64,000 nucleotides of DNA from Powellomyces hirtus. Its lineage: Eukaryota > Chytridiomycota > Chytridiomycetes > Spizellomycetales > Powellomycetaceae. The notes under the pieces are model-generated. The model saw only the letters and a program-made list of their open reading frames with translations, made no database searches and had not been told where the DNA came from. The stretch spans positions 248,001-312,000 of the forward strand of contig JAHLKG010000003.1 of NCBI GenBank assembly GCA_025526995.1, given 5' to 3'. Shown one piece after another: positions 24,329-36,027 of this stretch; positions within the stretch are counted from its first letter, which is position 1; every line of letters starts with the position of its first letter. A program made the position numbers and the translations under genes.

Positions 24329-25851
24329 CTACTGCTTGCTCAGGTTGGCAATGACTTCCTTTGTGAACGCGCTGTTGGTGGCTTTACCGCCGAGATCTCC
24401 GGTACGAGCCTTGCCCTCGGCAATCGTCTTGAGGACAGCGCGCTGGATGTTATCGGCATGAGCGTCCATCTTGATGTGCCTCAACATCATGACAGCCGAG
24501 AGGAGGAGGGCGGTGGGGTTCGCAAGGTCCTTTCCAGCAATATCGGGGGCGGTTCCGTGGACGGATTCAAAGATGGATGCCTTTTGGCCAATGTTTCCCG
24601 ATGGGGTGAGACCGAGTCCACCAATGAGACCGGCGCACAGGTCGGACAGAATGTCGCCGTACAGGTTGGGCATAACCATGACCGTGTTGTTCCAGCCCTT
24701 TGTGGGATCTTGGACAATCTGCAAGCAGACACGGTCGAGGAGCACGTCGTCGAGCTTGATGTCGGGGTAGTCCTTGGCGACTTCTTGCGCGACGGAGAGG
24801 AAGAGACCGTCAGCCAATTTCCTGGGAGACAAGGTTTTACGTGTTAGTGAACCTAGGAATCAATATGTCCATCGGTCGGTGCGACAAGATTGCAACAAGC
24901 AAAAAAATAACCCCGTACTCACTGAATGTTGGCCTTGTGCACAACAGTGACTCTTCCACGGCCAATGGCACGGGCGTATTCGAACGCGTAGGTGGCGCAT
25001 CGCCGGGAGGCCTCCTCAGTAATCAGCTTGATGGACTGGACAACGCCTTCAACCACAACATGCTCGATTCCAGAGTACTCTCCCTCTGTGTTTTCACGAA
25101 TCAGGACCGTGTCGACATCGTCAAAGGGGGTTTTGTAACCAACAATGGATTTGCAGGGACGGACGTTGGCAAACAGGTCGAACGTCCTAGACGCAAGGGA
25201 GACGTGTGAGATGTGAGAACGACGGGGGGCGCCAGTGGGTGCAAGTGGAAGTTTTACCTGCGGAGCGTCAAGTTCATGGAAACGTGACCCTTTCCGATGG
25301 GAGTGGCAAGGGGACCCTTGAGGGCAACCTTGTTCTTGTTGATGGAGATCAGCGAGTCCTCGGGGATGGTGGTCTTGCCATCCTTCAGAATGGGGTAGAC
25401 ATCCACAGATTCCCAGACGACTGGAACCTGGACACGAGCAAGGCTTTATGAATACGAATTTCACCTCTGCACACGACATGCCTCTTGTTGGAAGTGGACT
25501 TACCCCCTGTGCCTCAAAAATCTCGACCACAGACTTGGAAATCTCGGGACCGATTCCGTCACCGGGAATCAGAGTCACGATGCGCTTTCCATCCTGACAG
25601 AATGGCAAAATTCAGTTTTTCGCTGGGACCGTTGTGAAGTTCCAAATGTCCGTCTAGTTGTACCTGGGTGTAGGCTCCTTCGGCGGCGGCGGAGGCGAAT
25701 CTCCGACGGCAGAGAGGTGCAGACTATGGGGAAAACGAGAGAGGGTTGAGGGTCATCAAGTGGGAGATGACCGAGCGAGAGTATGACACTCTGCGCGTTG
25801 AGTCGAGACACATACCTGACGGGCAGCACGGGCGAAAGCAGTTCTGAACAT
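24329..25851 (-). CDS. IDH2: NAD-dependent isocitrate dehydrogenase, catalytic-type subunit
   Basis: Mitochondrial TCA-cycle enzyme that oxidises isocitrate to 2-oxoglutarate. Six minus-strand exons: 25851-25816, 25723-25664, 25593-25504, 25427-25258, 25186-24923 and 24821-24329, about 370 residues. The basic start ([12 protein letters not shown], then [10 protein letters not shown]) fits a mitochondrial presequence. Motifs: [12 protein letters not shown], the substrate-binding [17 protein letters not shown] (the Ser/Arg region), [20 protein letters not shown], then [22 protein letters not shown] metal site (here [18 protein letters not shown]) and [10 protein letters not shown]. These favour the catalytic IDH2/IDH3-alpha branch over the regulatory one. 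Length is usual. Confidence 0.93.
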
Positions 25852-26136
25852 TGTGCGGGGGGTTGTTGTTGCGAGGGGGGGAATTGAGTGTTGGACTGTG
25901 CAGAGGGGTTAAGCAGCAGCGGCAAGACAAAAGGACTATGGGTTGGTTGGTTGGATACGCAGGCCGGAATACGCGAAGTTATTGGGGGAAGAATTCATTC
26001 AAAAAGCCATGGCTGGATGTAGCATGTGCGCCACATGTGCTTACATAGGCGGCATCCCATATCCAGCGATCGACCACGAATGGTATCGAACGAACGAGCA
26101 GGCAGACAGACTTGTGTGAAGGGAGAGCTTGACTGC

Positions 26137-26563
26137 GTGAGTGAGTGAGTGAGTGAGTGAGTGAGTGAGTGAGTGAGTGAGTGAGTGAGTGAGTGAGTGA
26201 GTGAGTGAGTGAGTGAGTGAGTGAGTGAGTGAGTGAGTGAGTGAGTGAGTGAGTGAGTGAGTGAGTGAGTGAGTGAGTGAGTGAGTGAGTGAGTGAGTGA
26301 GTGAGTGAGTGAGTGAGTGAGTGAGTGAGTGAGTGAGTGAGTGAGTGAGTGAGTGAGTGAGTGAGTGAGTGAGTGAGTGAGTGAGTGAGTGAGTGAGTGA
26401 GTGAGTGAGTGAGTGAGTGAGTGAGTGAGTGAGTGAGTGAGTGAGTGAGTGAGTGAGTGAGTGAGTGAGTGAGTGAGTGAGTGAGTGAGTGAGTGAGTGA
26501 GTGAGTGAGTGAGTGAGTGAGTGAGTGAGTGAGTGAGTGAGTGAGTGAGTGAGTGAGTGAGTG
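26137..26563. repeat. GTGA tetranucleotide microsatellite
   Basis: An almost uninterrupted array of GTGA (GAGT in register) units, 427 bp, about 106 copies, bounded by GACTGC on the left and GGAGTGG on the right. The long HSLT-repeat open frames on the opposite strand are an artefact of the repeat. Degenerate GTGA/GAAT units continue to about 26935. Confidence 0.95.
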
Positions 26564-27373
26564 GAGTGGTTGACTGAATAATGAATGGGGATGTGATGAT
26601 GATGGATGAGAGAGTGAGTGACTCTTTTTGAATGGCGTGGAATACACACCCCTCCCTGTATGTAGTATGCCTATGCAGTCAGAGAGAGGCCTTTTGTCTT
26701 TTGTCCACGTGATGACAGCGACTCATCTCAGACAGCCTACATGCAGCATGCCACCCATCAATCATTCATCGTCAGCATTCACCTCATTCACCTCATTCAA
26801 TCATGATCGTTCTCATCCGGGCGGGTCTATCGATATCTATGATGGGATCGCCTGTCTGTCTGTCTCTGCGATGAAAAGGGAAAGGAAGGAATATCCCCGT
26901 GAATGAATGACTCAATGAGTGAATAAGTGACTGACTAACTTGAGGATGATAGATCCCAGTGTACGTACTTTGTCTAGGATATATATCGCATGCTTCATTC
27001 AGTCAGTACCTAAACTTTCGGCCACCTCGGCCACGTCGCGAGCCACATTGCCTAGCCAAGGCCACAAATACACGTGACCTTACCTAAGCTTACATAACCA
27101 AATACCTAGTGGGGCTCACCGCCACCCAGATATCTGCACTAGATAGTCAACCACACATTTATCTACGAAAAGCTCAAATACCGTAGGTATTTCACTGCTT
27201 ACAGCACTCACTGTGGCCTCGATTAACTGATACCTGGTTGGACTCCATTGGAATGTCTCTTACATAAGGTAGGCTGTATTTATCTCGTCACTTGAGCCCA
27301 CCCCCACGACATTTCGCCATTGCCATTGCATTTTCGCAATTGCATTTGCCCACATTTTTAACCAACCATTGGG
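26564..27373. other. Non-coding transition into the accessory block
   Basis: No gene is supported. It contains degenerate ATTCA/TGAG repeats near 26750-26930 and several CTAGG/CCTAG words. GTGGCCTCGATTAA at 27213-27226 is repeated in inverted orientation at 63571-63584, near the other edge of the accessory block. Confidence 0.4.
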
Positions 27374-27640
27374 ACAGTCTTTCTTGCTTCTTTGGACTGT
27401 TTCCAACTCGCTCGCCTCAGAATCGACCTTTACTGCGTCCGCCTCCTTCCGCTGTGGACCACTGAACAGTCTTTCTTGCTTCTTTGGACTGTTTCCAACT
27501 CGCTCGCCTCGGAATCAACCTTTACTACGTCCGCCTCCTTCCGCTGTGGACCACTGGACAGTCTTTCTTGCTTTTTTGGACTGTTTCCAACTCGCTCGCC
27601 TCGGAATCGACCTTTACTGCGTCCCTCAGTCGTGGAAAGA
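27374..27640. repeat. 92-bp tandem repeat, three copies
   Basis: Units start at 27374, 27466 and 27558 with ACAGTCTTTCTTGCTT; the third is cut short after the CTTTACTGCGTCC word and runs straight into the start of the Crypton gene at 27654. Copies differ at a few positions (CAGAATCGACC versus CGGAATCAACC). This may be the promoter of the recombinase gene. Confidence 0.85.
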
Positions 27641-28686
27641 AAGAAGGAGTGCAATGAACTTGAGCAACCTACCACCTGCTGCTGCGGCAGCGCTCCATGA
27701 CACCGCACTCAACCAGGACATTGCAAATCTCATCGCCCTGCATGCGAACAATTTGAATCAACTTGTTGCCAACCACAATGCACGGCCTGTGGCCACTCGG
27801 AATGCATACGAATGGCGCGCAAAGTGGTACAAAGATTAGTGTCGCTCCCTAGGCATGGACGAGCGAGCCGCGCCAGACAAAGTTCTTTTATGGTTGAATA
27901 AAGCTGTTATACCGCGAGGTTCAAGCCGCAAAAATGAAAAAGGAATGAACAAACCATACAGCAAGGCGAGCATCGAGCAGTTTATTAAGGCAACCGTCGA
28001 CTTGTGGTCTTATCAATGTCAACTCAACATGAATACAAAAGATAACTGCCCACGTACAAAGACACTCTCCGACATGGTCAAAGCCTACGCCCATGGAGTA
28101 CTCCAGCGAGAGTTAAAAGGATTTGAAGACCGTGGCGTCGGAACACTCATTGATATGTACAGCGAAGCAGAACAGAGTGCCCTAGTTGCACATTGGTGGG
28201 GACAGGTAGGGACATATTAAATCAAGTATTTCAACCATGATCCATGATATCTATGCAAAAAGACATTCTAATGCGTCCAATATCCGTAGGCACAACCAGA
28301 GATGGGCTTGCGGAATGCTGCATGCTTTCTTCTTCAACATTCGACTATGGGGCGTGGACAGAGTATCAGACTGCTTCAGCTCTCATATATGTTCAGCTCT
28401 GATCTACCAAAAGAGGAAGGACCAACGCCAGCATTCGCTATGATAACCATTTCACGCGAAGGGAAAATGAACAAAGTAGGCCGCAAGGAAATGGTGGGTT
28501 GCATGCGCCATAAAGAGGCTGCCTTATGCCCTGTTGGCCATGCCGCGTTCTTCCTTTTCTATCGATATCACAAGACCAATGAACAACCGCCAGACTTCAC
28601 CGATAACGAGTCATGGTACAACACATACTTCATGAAGAGAGATACAAAGCAAGCGAAGTCGAGAAAGCGGAAACATGCAGACACAT

Positions 28687-28841
28687 GTAAGTAAAACGGG
28701 ACGCGTTAGACATCGTCTTTGTGAACATAAGCCAAGCTTGCAGTCAAAAGCACCATTTACTGCGTCCGTCTACACTGGACAATGTTTTTGAATGCCTCTC
28801 GTTCTCTTCCATGCAATGCCGCTATCTAATACCTCCAAAAG
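28687..28841 (+). repeat. Introner-like intron in the Crypton gene
   Basis: A 155-nt intron that starts GTAAGTAAAAC then GGACGCGTTAGACATCGTCT and contains CAAAAGCACCATTTACTGCGTCC-type sequence, i.e. a unit with GGAC...GTCC inverted ends. Its first 80 nt align with the intron at 62638-62822 of an unrelated gene on the other strand. Sister introns in the same gene (28206-28289, 29139-29221, 29651-29735, 36190-36282) keep the same start and end words; the TCTAACGCGTCC end of 29139-29221 is the exact reverse complement of the GGACGCGTTAGA start here. Confidence 0.75.
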
Positions 28842-29849
28842 TAGATGTTGATGGTGCGGGAGAGGGAGAAGACGAATGCAAGGACGATGATCCCAACGGC
28901 ATGTCATATCAATCTCATCGGCAAATCTATCAGCGGGCTCTCAAGGCTTGCAACATCAATGTATCAAAAGTGACACACCTCCCACGTGGCGTTGCAGTCC
29001 GTACAGCAACATCTCGAGGCGTGGATGGAAGTGACGTTAACAGAATGGGAGGCTGGGACCGAACAGCAAAGAATATGTCTTACGATTTGGAGCTCCTGAA
29101 ACAATCTATGCGCGCATTAGGTCAATGGCCGATACAAGGTAATGGACGCATTAAATTGATTAATTGTGTGACATCCATAAAGGGAATGCAAAAAACACAT
29201 TCTAACGCGTCCATCTTTTAGGTGGCGGGTTCTTCTTACCCCGCGCATGTATTGATGTCCCTGAAGAACTAGAAGCTGCCGTGTTTCCATTTGTTGATGA
29301 AGCATTGGGTAATCCACAAGTTACGGACATTGCTGGACAAGGCTTTGCAATGCTGTCGAAGAAAATGCGCTGTGTTGTCATTCAGGATGCTGCAGTCTTG
29401 ATTGACAAATTTCCATTGCATGCCATATGGACCCATCCACTGTTCTGATCACCAGCATTCCTTCTCTACAAGACAGAGCTCTTGGACAGGATGCGCAGCG
29501 TCATCGATCCAACCCTGGCGACTCTTCAATATGTTGTTCCACAAATCGCATCAACGATTACCACCGGTAATCAAGCACTCTCCTTTGAGTTGAGCGGAAT
29601 CTCAAATCAAAACGACATGTCTATCAGACTGGGTAAAGAAATCATTGAAGGTATGTACAGGACAGGACACGTTAAAACATCTTTTTCAGTTCTGAGCCGC
29701 ATTTGGAGTTGAAATATACGATTTACTTTGTCCAGAGATCAGACATACCCGGAAGGACGCCAGCCGTATAGCGGAGAAGATGCAAGGGACTTTTCAGACA
29801 TATTGTAACGCACTGGGCATTCGGCAAGAAGCCACCTCTGTTGCGGTGC

Positions 29850-30088
29850 TGTTAGCACGTACAGACTCTGTCATCGAGTCACAACTGCGCCATCGCAGGG
29901 CGTATCACGCGATCACGTGAGCCCACGTGATCAACTCCGATATAAGTAGTTTTCCTTCCATACTTAATATATCGGTGGGACTTTTCTCTTTTTCTCCAAT
30001 AGAGCGGGATTAAGTTACTTCGTTGTTCTGCTCAGTCAACTACCCTAAAGCTTCCTCAATCATCTACCCAGATACTCTCAGACCAACA
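29850..30088 (+). repeat. copia 5' LTR
   Basis: 239 bp, TGTTAG...CAACA. It contains a CACGTGAGCCCACGTGATC double E-box-like segment and a TATAAGT element (about 29940) followed by a T-rich, then CT-rich leader, which fits a promoter in U3. Confidence 0.95.
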
Positions 30089-30100
30089 GGTTATGAGCCC
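30089..30100 (+). promoter_or_regulatory. Primer binding site, half-tRNA type
   Basis: GGTTATGAGCCC directly follows the 5' LTR. It is complementary to the anticodon stem-loop of initiator tRNA-Met (CAU loop), not to a tRNA 3' end. Priming from a cleaved initiator tRNA half is known for Drosophila copia and yeast Ty5. The Gag ATG (30093) lies inside this site. Confidence 0.65.
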
Positions 30101-33100
30101 TGAAATGGTAGGCAACGAAACGAGCCCCCGGTACACTCGTAGTATGTTAAGACGCCTAACGGGTCGGCAGACCCCAGGGTCCAATACGCTACAACAAGCC
30201 GTAGAACGTGCCGCTAAGAAGAGCACACGAGTGCCTGGTGAATGGACATCACCAGACAATGGAGGGAAATCTGCCGGTAACGATACACCGGCAGAGCCAA
30301 CGCCTTTGAGCGTCAACGCCAACGAGGGCGATGACGCATTGGAAGGGCGTACCCGAAACATCGACCAACGCGATGGCAAGGTCGATACCCGTCCCCTATC
30401 AAGCAGTACAGATGATCACAGAACGATCAACTACAGTACTCCAGCGGCATTCCCAAGTGGGGAATCAGCGAACACCGTGCATGTCCGCCCGCGTGAGGCG
30501 GACGTGGATAGGATAGATAGGCTGGAGAATTCTCTAGCCCAACTAACGGAAATGCTCCAAATGAAATGGCGCATGGATCAGGATGTGAATATCCCGGTCA
30601 ACCCTCAGGTCCGTACGGCACAACGGCGTGTACGCACACCATCACCCACTCGCAACGACGGGTTCGCTGTACCGTGGACAGAGTACAATCAGGAGATTGG
30701 AGCTCAACAGGAATACCAACGTTCTCCATTCGAACGCCGCCCTACATCACCGACATCGAGCATACACAGCGTGACGACCAAAATCGTCGACAGTCGAGGT
30801 GCAAAGGCTTTCGTGGATGGAACGCTGAAAGATACTGGATCTTACAACGGGGAAGCCAATATGGTCAAACTTCGAACGTTCATCGACAAGATTGAGACGG
30901 TTGTGAAGTACGAAATGGTTCCGCCCGAGTTTCTCGTAGATTTTGTGGCTACGAAGCTCACAGGATGGGCATACACTTGGTGGCAGTCGCTCTCACCAAA
31001 TAAAAGGAACGAAATTACGACGTGGCATGACCTTGAAGACGTTGATTCAGGAAGAACCAACACCGGTCTTAGGTCCGCCCTTCTGACGCGGTTCGCGCCA
31101 CGAAACCACACTAGGGATTCGCTGCAGAAATTACGGGAATTGCGTCCCAAAGGCCGCATGGATGAGTACATCACTCAGTTTAACATGCTGGCATTTTCTC
31201 TGCCGAAAACACCGGATTACGTCCTTCAGGATTACTTCATCAACGTGCTAACACCAGACCTTGCGGCCTTGGTTCAGGCTAATGAAGAAAACATAACTGA
31301 TTTGAGCAGTTTACAGGCCGCTGCATCCAGGATCGCCGCCAACATGGCTAAGAAACCTAGCGGGACCTCAACGGATACGCGACCAGGTGCCGCACACACT
31401 GACGCCTCTAAGAAACAAAAGGGTGGCAAGAACCATGGGGAGAAGTCAACGAACGGCAAGAAGGACAAGGAATCTACTCCATCAAACAAAGGCCAAACCC
31501 AAAAGTCGGGTTGTTGGGCCTGTGGAGACCCTAAACACCGAACACAGGAGTGCGAAGTGTTAAAGAAGTTCAAATCCGAGATGGAGAAGAACAAGACAAA
31601 GCAGTCGTCTGATGGTGCTGTTAGCACAAATGCTGTGGAAGCATTACACGTCTGGGTCCGCCAAGAACAACCGTATGAAGCCCTCATCGACTCTGGCGCT
31701 ACGGACCACATGACACCTCACAAAGCGACCTTGGATCCTTCAACCGTGTACAGTGATGTCAGAGCTGTTATGCTCGCTGACAAAACATCACTACCCTCTA
31801 CAGTTCGGGGTACGGTACGAGTAGAAGTTAACGACTATCCAAATCCGCTCGAGTTGGGCAGAGTCTTGCATGTGCCAGGACTACAATGAGATCTCGTATC
31901 GGTAGCGAAATGCAACGATCAAGTCGTTGACGTGCTCTTCAAGTCGAATGGAGACGTCATTTTCACGCGAGACGGCAAAGATATCGCCAAAGGCGTACGC
32001 CGCAACAACGCGTATTACCTGCAAGGTACGCTGCTGTCTGAAAGTCTGTGGACGGATTCAGAAGCATGCACTGTTGAAGTCTCTCCTACACTCGCTCATG
32101 CTCGTCTTGGACACATTGGTAAACACGTCCTGGAGAAGATGGCATCGGTTACGGACGGTTGGTCCGTAGTGGGGGATCTAAGCGACTTCAAAGATTGTGA
32201 AGCCTGCGTGTTAGGAAAAGCCGCTCGTCTTGCATTCCCCCCTGGTAACGTTGAAACCAGGGAGATCTGTGAGCTGATTCATTCAGACCTACAAGGACCA
32301 TTTTGCATCCCTGGTTACGAAGGATCACGCTATTCACTGGAGTTCATTGAACACGCATCCAGATACGTGACTGTTTTCCCTATTCCTTCAAAGGATTCAG
32401 CAGTCATACTCGACAAGTTTCTCATTTACAAGGCGTGGATTGAGAAACAGACTGACCGACAAATCAAGATCCTACGCACGGATCGAGGCACCGAATACTT
32501 TGGCGAGGTTCTAGAGTACCTATTGCAAAATGGTATCACTCATCAAAAGTCCGCGGCCTATTCGAGTCAGCAAAACGGGATTGCCGAACGATGGCATCGC
32601 ACGGCGCTGGACAGGGTCCGCGCCACCTTTGCGGATACGAAACTACCTCGAAGATTCTGGCCTGCTTTACTGGTAGCGGCTGGATACATCTATTCCCTTA
32701 CGTACAACCGCATCAACAAGAAGACGCCGCATGAAATACTGTTTGGCCGGCGTCCTGATGTCGCCCATCTTAGGCGTATCGGTTGCGTGGCGTATTCCGT
32801 TCTAACAAGCAAAGGACGCGATAAAATGGGAAATCGAGCAAAGAAGTCTTACTTGGTAGGCTATGCTCAACCCTCAGGTACCAAGGGGTATCTAGTTTGG
32901 GATCCTATCACTGACAAGGTCGAAGTGTCACGAGACGTGATCTTCAAAGAAGACTTGGGACTCGAACCCAAATATCAGCAGGATCCAGCACATCTTGACC
33001 TCCTAGATGAGGAGAGTCAGGAGGATGACGTCGAATACACCGTGGAGGCGATTATCGACAAGCGCCGCAGTAAGGTGCACACAAAGGAGTACTTGGTTAA

Positions 33101-34925
33101 GTGGGAGGGATATCAAGAACCTACAGGGGAGTCCCGACTTTCACTACTTGATACTATCGCATTGGATGACCGGGAGAATTGAGTAGCCGCGTACGATGTC
33201 GGCACACGTCGAAATGATCCCATTGCTGCATACGCCGCCCGCGCGCGGACTCAAGCAACGATCAACAAAGACGCCATGACATGGAAGCAAGCGATGCAAA
33301 CACCTCAGAAGGAGGAATTTCTCAAGGCTGCACGCATCGAGTACCAATCCCTGGTCGACAACGGCACATGGGAGCTCACCAAGCGTCCACGTAACAAGCG
33401 CGTGATCGGCACAACATGGGTCTTTCAAACGAAGGTCAATCCCAATGGCACTTTTAACAAGCTCAAAGCCAGAGCAGTAGCTCAAGGCTTCTCTCAACAA
33501 CCCGGTCGCAACTTTGGTGATACGTATTCACCTACGCTACCATTCACAGCGCTACGCCTCTTCTTGGCGTATTGTGTCCAGCACGGGCTGGACATCCACA
33601 GTATGGACGCTGTCACCGCCTTCCTTAACAGCAATATTGATAAGGATATCTATATCGAGCAGTTTGAGGGATTCGAAGATCCGGATCACCCCAAAGGCGA
33701 ATGGGTCCTGAAGCTACTGAAAGCTCTCTACGGCCTGAAGCAATCACCTCTTCTTTGGTATGAGACCTTGAAGACTGCACTGTTGAAGCTCGGCTACGAA
33801 GCGGTTTCTGTATGCCCGTGTATCTTTTTCAAGTACGCGACAGATGACCGTACACCTCCGTTGAACAACAATTTGGTCCTTATTCTCGTCTTCGTCGACG
33901 ACCTGCTGATTGCAGCGAAGGATTCGGAGATTCTGGCGAACAGCAAAACGGAGCTACACTCCAAGTTCAAGTTTACGGAACAAGGTCGCGTAACCAGTCA
34001 CCTTGGTCTCGTCTACAAATATGACTTCGACTCCCCTGTTCGTACCCTCGAAATCTCAAATGTCAAGTACATCAACGACGCTCTCGCACAATTCGGCATG
34101 AGCGACTGCCATCCTGTCTCCACTCTGTACACCGTGTCAGCGCGTAACCAACAACCGGAGGATTCGACCCCATTCACGAATCTGAAAATGTATCAGGAAG
34201 CAGTGGGGGTCCTCACTTGGGCCTCCATCACATGGCGATGGGATATCGCCACTGCAGTCGGTTACGTTGCGCGCCGCGTCGCCGCACCTACCAACTCCGA
34301 CTGGAACAACGTTAAACGCATTTTCCGCTATTTGAAGGGTACTCGCGATTATGCCCTCAAGTTCACATCCGAACGAAATGATCCGCATGGCTTACGCATA
34401 TTCACGGATGCGGATTATGCAGGAGAACTCACCGACCGGACGTCCACTACAGGCATTTTGGCCCTTTACAATGGGTTTCCTGTTCTGTGGAAAAGCAGCA
34501 AGCAGAAGTGCACCGCCCAAAGTACGACCAAAGTGGAGTATATAGCTGCAAGTACCGGCCACAACGAAGCCAAATGGCTACGCCAACTCTTGGCGGAAGT
34601 TTTGGGACCTCAACCGGATTACAAATCTCGACCGGTCCCTCTACATGTCGATAATCAGAGCGCCGGGGCCTTGATCCAGTCTAAGGCTATCAACCAACGC
34701 ACCAAACACATCGACGTTCGGTACCATGCTATACGCGATTCGTTCGTGAAGCAAATTATCGAAATCATCGACACCAATACGGACAATCAACTGGCGGACA
34801 TCTTTACGAAGCCGTTTCCCACTGTGAAACATAAGGACGCTGTCCTGAGGATTACGAATGGGACTCATATATTTGATGAACGCATACGCAATGAGGGCGC
34901 GTCTATGGAAGCACACCGAACCTAA
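30093..34925 (+). pseudogene. copia gag-pol polyprotein with two in-frame TGA codons
   Basis: One long frame of about 1610 codons broken by TGA at 31887 and 33180; both read as CGA arginine if reverted. Domains in order: Gag with a CCHC knuckle (CWACGDPKHRTQEC, about 31510), aspartic protease LIDSGATDHM (about 31680), integrase HHCC zinc site (HARLGHIGKH, CEACVLGK), DDE core (HSDLQG, LRTDRGTEYF, NGIAERWHRT), a chromodomain (VEAIIDKRR...EYLVKWEGYQE, about 33030-33150), reverse transcriptase with VFVDDLLI (about 33890), and RNase H (FTDADYAG, TKVEYIAAS). All catalytic boxes are present, so loss of function comes from the two stops. The chromodomain is unusual for this superfamily. Confidence 0.92.
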
Positions 34926-34980
34926 GTGTTACTCGCTGAATGTCAGGAGCATTCGTCACCACACTGGCTTACCTGGGCAT

Positions 34981-35604
34981 CTACACCGCAATTGCGGAAC
35001 CCGAAGCAATGCCCCCCAAGGAGGATGGACCTGCCCCTCCTCCACCATCCTCATCGCTTGAGGGTGAGCGTCGGCTTGAAGAACCCGATGGTCCCTCCAA
35101 CTCCTCGGCTGCCCCCTCCTCCTCCTCCTCTTCCTCATCATTATATGGAGCTTCACGCTCCAGGATGTCCCACATCCTCTTCACCTCCGCTACAGACTTC
35201 TTGTCTGCAGCCCTCTTTTTCGCCTGGGCAGTATCCTTGCCCTTCCCAACCGCCAGCTTCCGGCTCCGCCGGTCCTCTAGTATGGACCTCAGTCCATCAA
35301 GCGTCCCGGTCGCCCGTGCGTGACCCAGAGGCGTACCAGACCTCGCCCGGTCTTTTACCCGGTCTTTCGCCTGCTCGATGTGACGTTCAAGGACCCCTTG
35401 ACGGTCCTTCCGGTGGAACTGTCGGGCATGCACTGCCGACATCGTTCGAATCTCCGCTCGGGACAACCCCGCAGCGGGTGCGCCTCCCTGTGGCGCAGAG
35501 GGCACCACTGACGACGGCACAGCAGGAGCTGTGGTCGTCGCAGGAGCGGTTACCGGCGGTCCTGTCTTTCTCGCCGTCTGCTTCGCTTTGCCCGAACCTG
35601 ACAA
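34981..35604 (-). CDS. Antisense open frame in the copia 3' region, unknown
   Basis: A 207-codon frame on the strand opposite to gag-pol, lying wholly between the pol stop and the 3' LTR. The frame as drawn begins at a TTG codon; an upstream exon or an internal ATG (before SAVHARQFHR) may be the real start. Composition is low in hydrophobics: Ala/Pro/Thr-rich N-terminus, a basic helical centre (RDRQGVLERH-like, KDTAQAKKRAADKKSVAEVK), then an acidic run (EEEEEEE) and a Ser/Gly tail. No domain is recognised. It could be a captured host fragment or an accessory regulator. Confidence 0.4.
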   Translation of the reverse strand: MSGSGKAKQTARKTGPPVTAPATTTAPAVPSSVVPSAPQGGAPAAGLSRAEIRTMSAVHARQFHRKDRQGVLERHIEQAKDRVKDRARSGTPLGHARATGTLDGLRSILEDRRSRKLAVGKGKDTAQAKKRAADKKSVAEVKRMWDILEREAPYNDEEEEEEEGAAEELEGPSGSSSRRSPSSDEDGGGGAGPSSLGGIASGSAIAV

Positions 35605-35788
35605 CTACACCGGCACATAATTAGAAACGTACGCCTCATTGGCGCGGATCTCATAGACCTACCCTGGCCATTCCTCGTATCTTCAAAAATGAAATAAATG
35701 GGGGTGTTTGGGAGTGTACGCGGGGCTGTGTAGTAAAACGTAGATAGAGCAACTCTCTCACTGCCAGACTGACAGGTCTGAGTGGGGG

Positions 35789-36027
35789 TGTTAGCACGTA
35801 CAGACTCTGTCATCGAGTCACAACTGCGCCATTGCAGAGCGTATCACGCGATCACGTGAGCCCACGTGATCAACTCCGATATAAGTAGTTTTCCTTCCAT
35901 ACTTAATATATCGGTGGGACTTTTCTTTTTTTCTCCAATAGAGCGGGATTAAGTTACTTCGTTGTTCTGCTCAGTCAACTACCCTAAAGCTTCCTCAATC
36001 ATCTACCCAGATACTCTCAGACCAACA
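35789..36027 (+). repeat. copia 3' LTR
   Basis: 239 bp, the same length as the 5' copy, with three transition differences (CATCG/CATTG, AGGGC/AGAGC, TTCTCT/TTCTTT). Followed directly by target duplication GGTGC at 36028-36032 and the resumed Crypton reading frame. Confidence 0.95.

Larger units (their letters stand above)
29850..36027 (+). mobile_element. Ty1/copia LTR retrotransposon, nearly complete
   Basis: A 6178-bp element bounded by 239-bp LTRs that begin TGTTAG and end CAACA. It is flanked by a 5-bp target duplication GGTGC (29845-29849 and 36028-36032). It sits inside the Crypton recombinase reading frame, and removing it with one duplication restores the frame. LTRs differ at three sites, all C/T or G/A, so the insertion is fairly young. 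Internal order gag-protease-integrase-RT-RNase H defines Ty1/copia. A G-rich polypurine tract (AGTGGGGG, ending at 35788) abuts the 3' LTR. Two in-frame TGA codons make this copy defective. Confidence 0.95.

Noticed and set aside
26137..26563. CRISPR-like array
   Set aside because: The units are 4 bp with no spacers; it is a microsatellite in a eukaryotic genome.
25979..26649. Two long reading frames of HSLT repeats on the minus strand
   Set aside because: They are a direct translation of the GTGA microsatellite, whose unit length (4) keeps several frames open; no start context or domain.
31862..33182. Programmed stop-codon readthrough in copia at both TGA codons
   Set aside because: Two separate TGA codons at positions inside integrase and before RT, each one step from CGA, are better explained by mutation; no readthrough context is evident.
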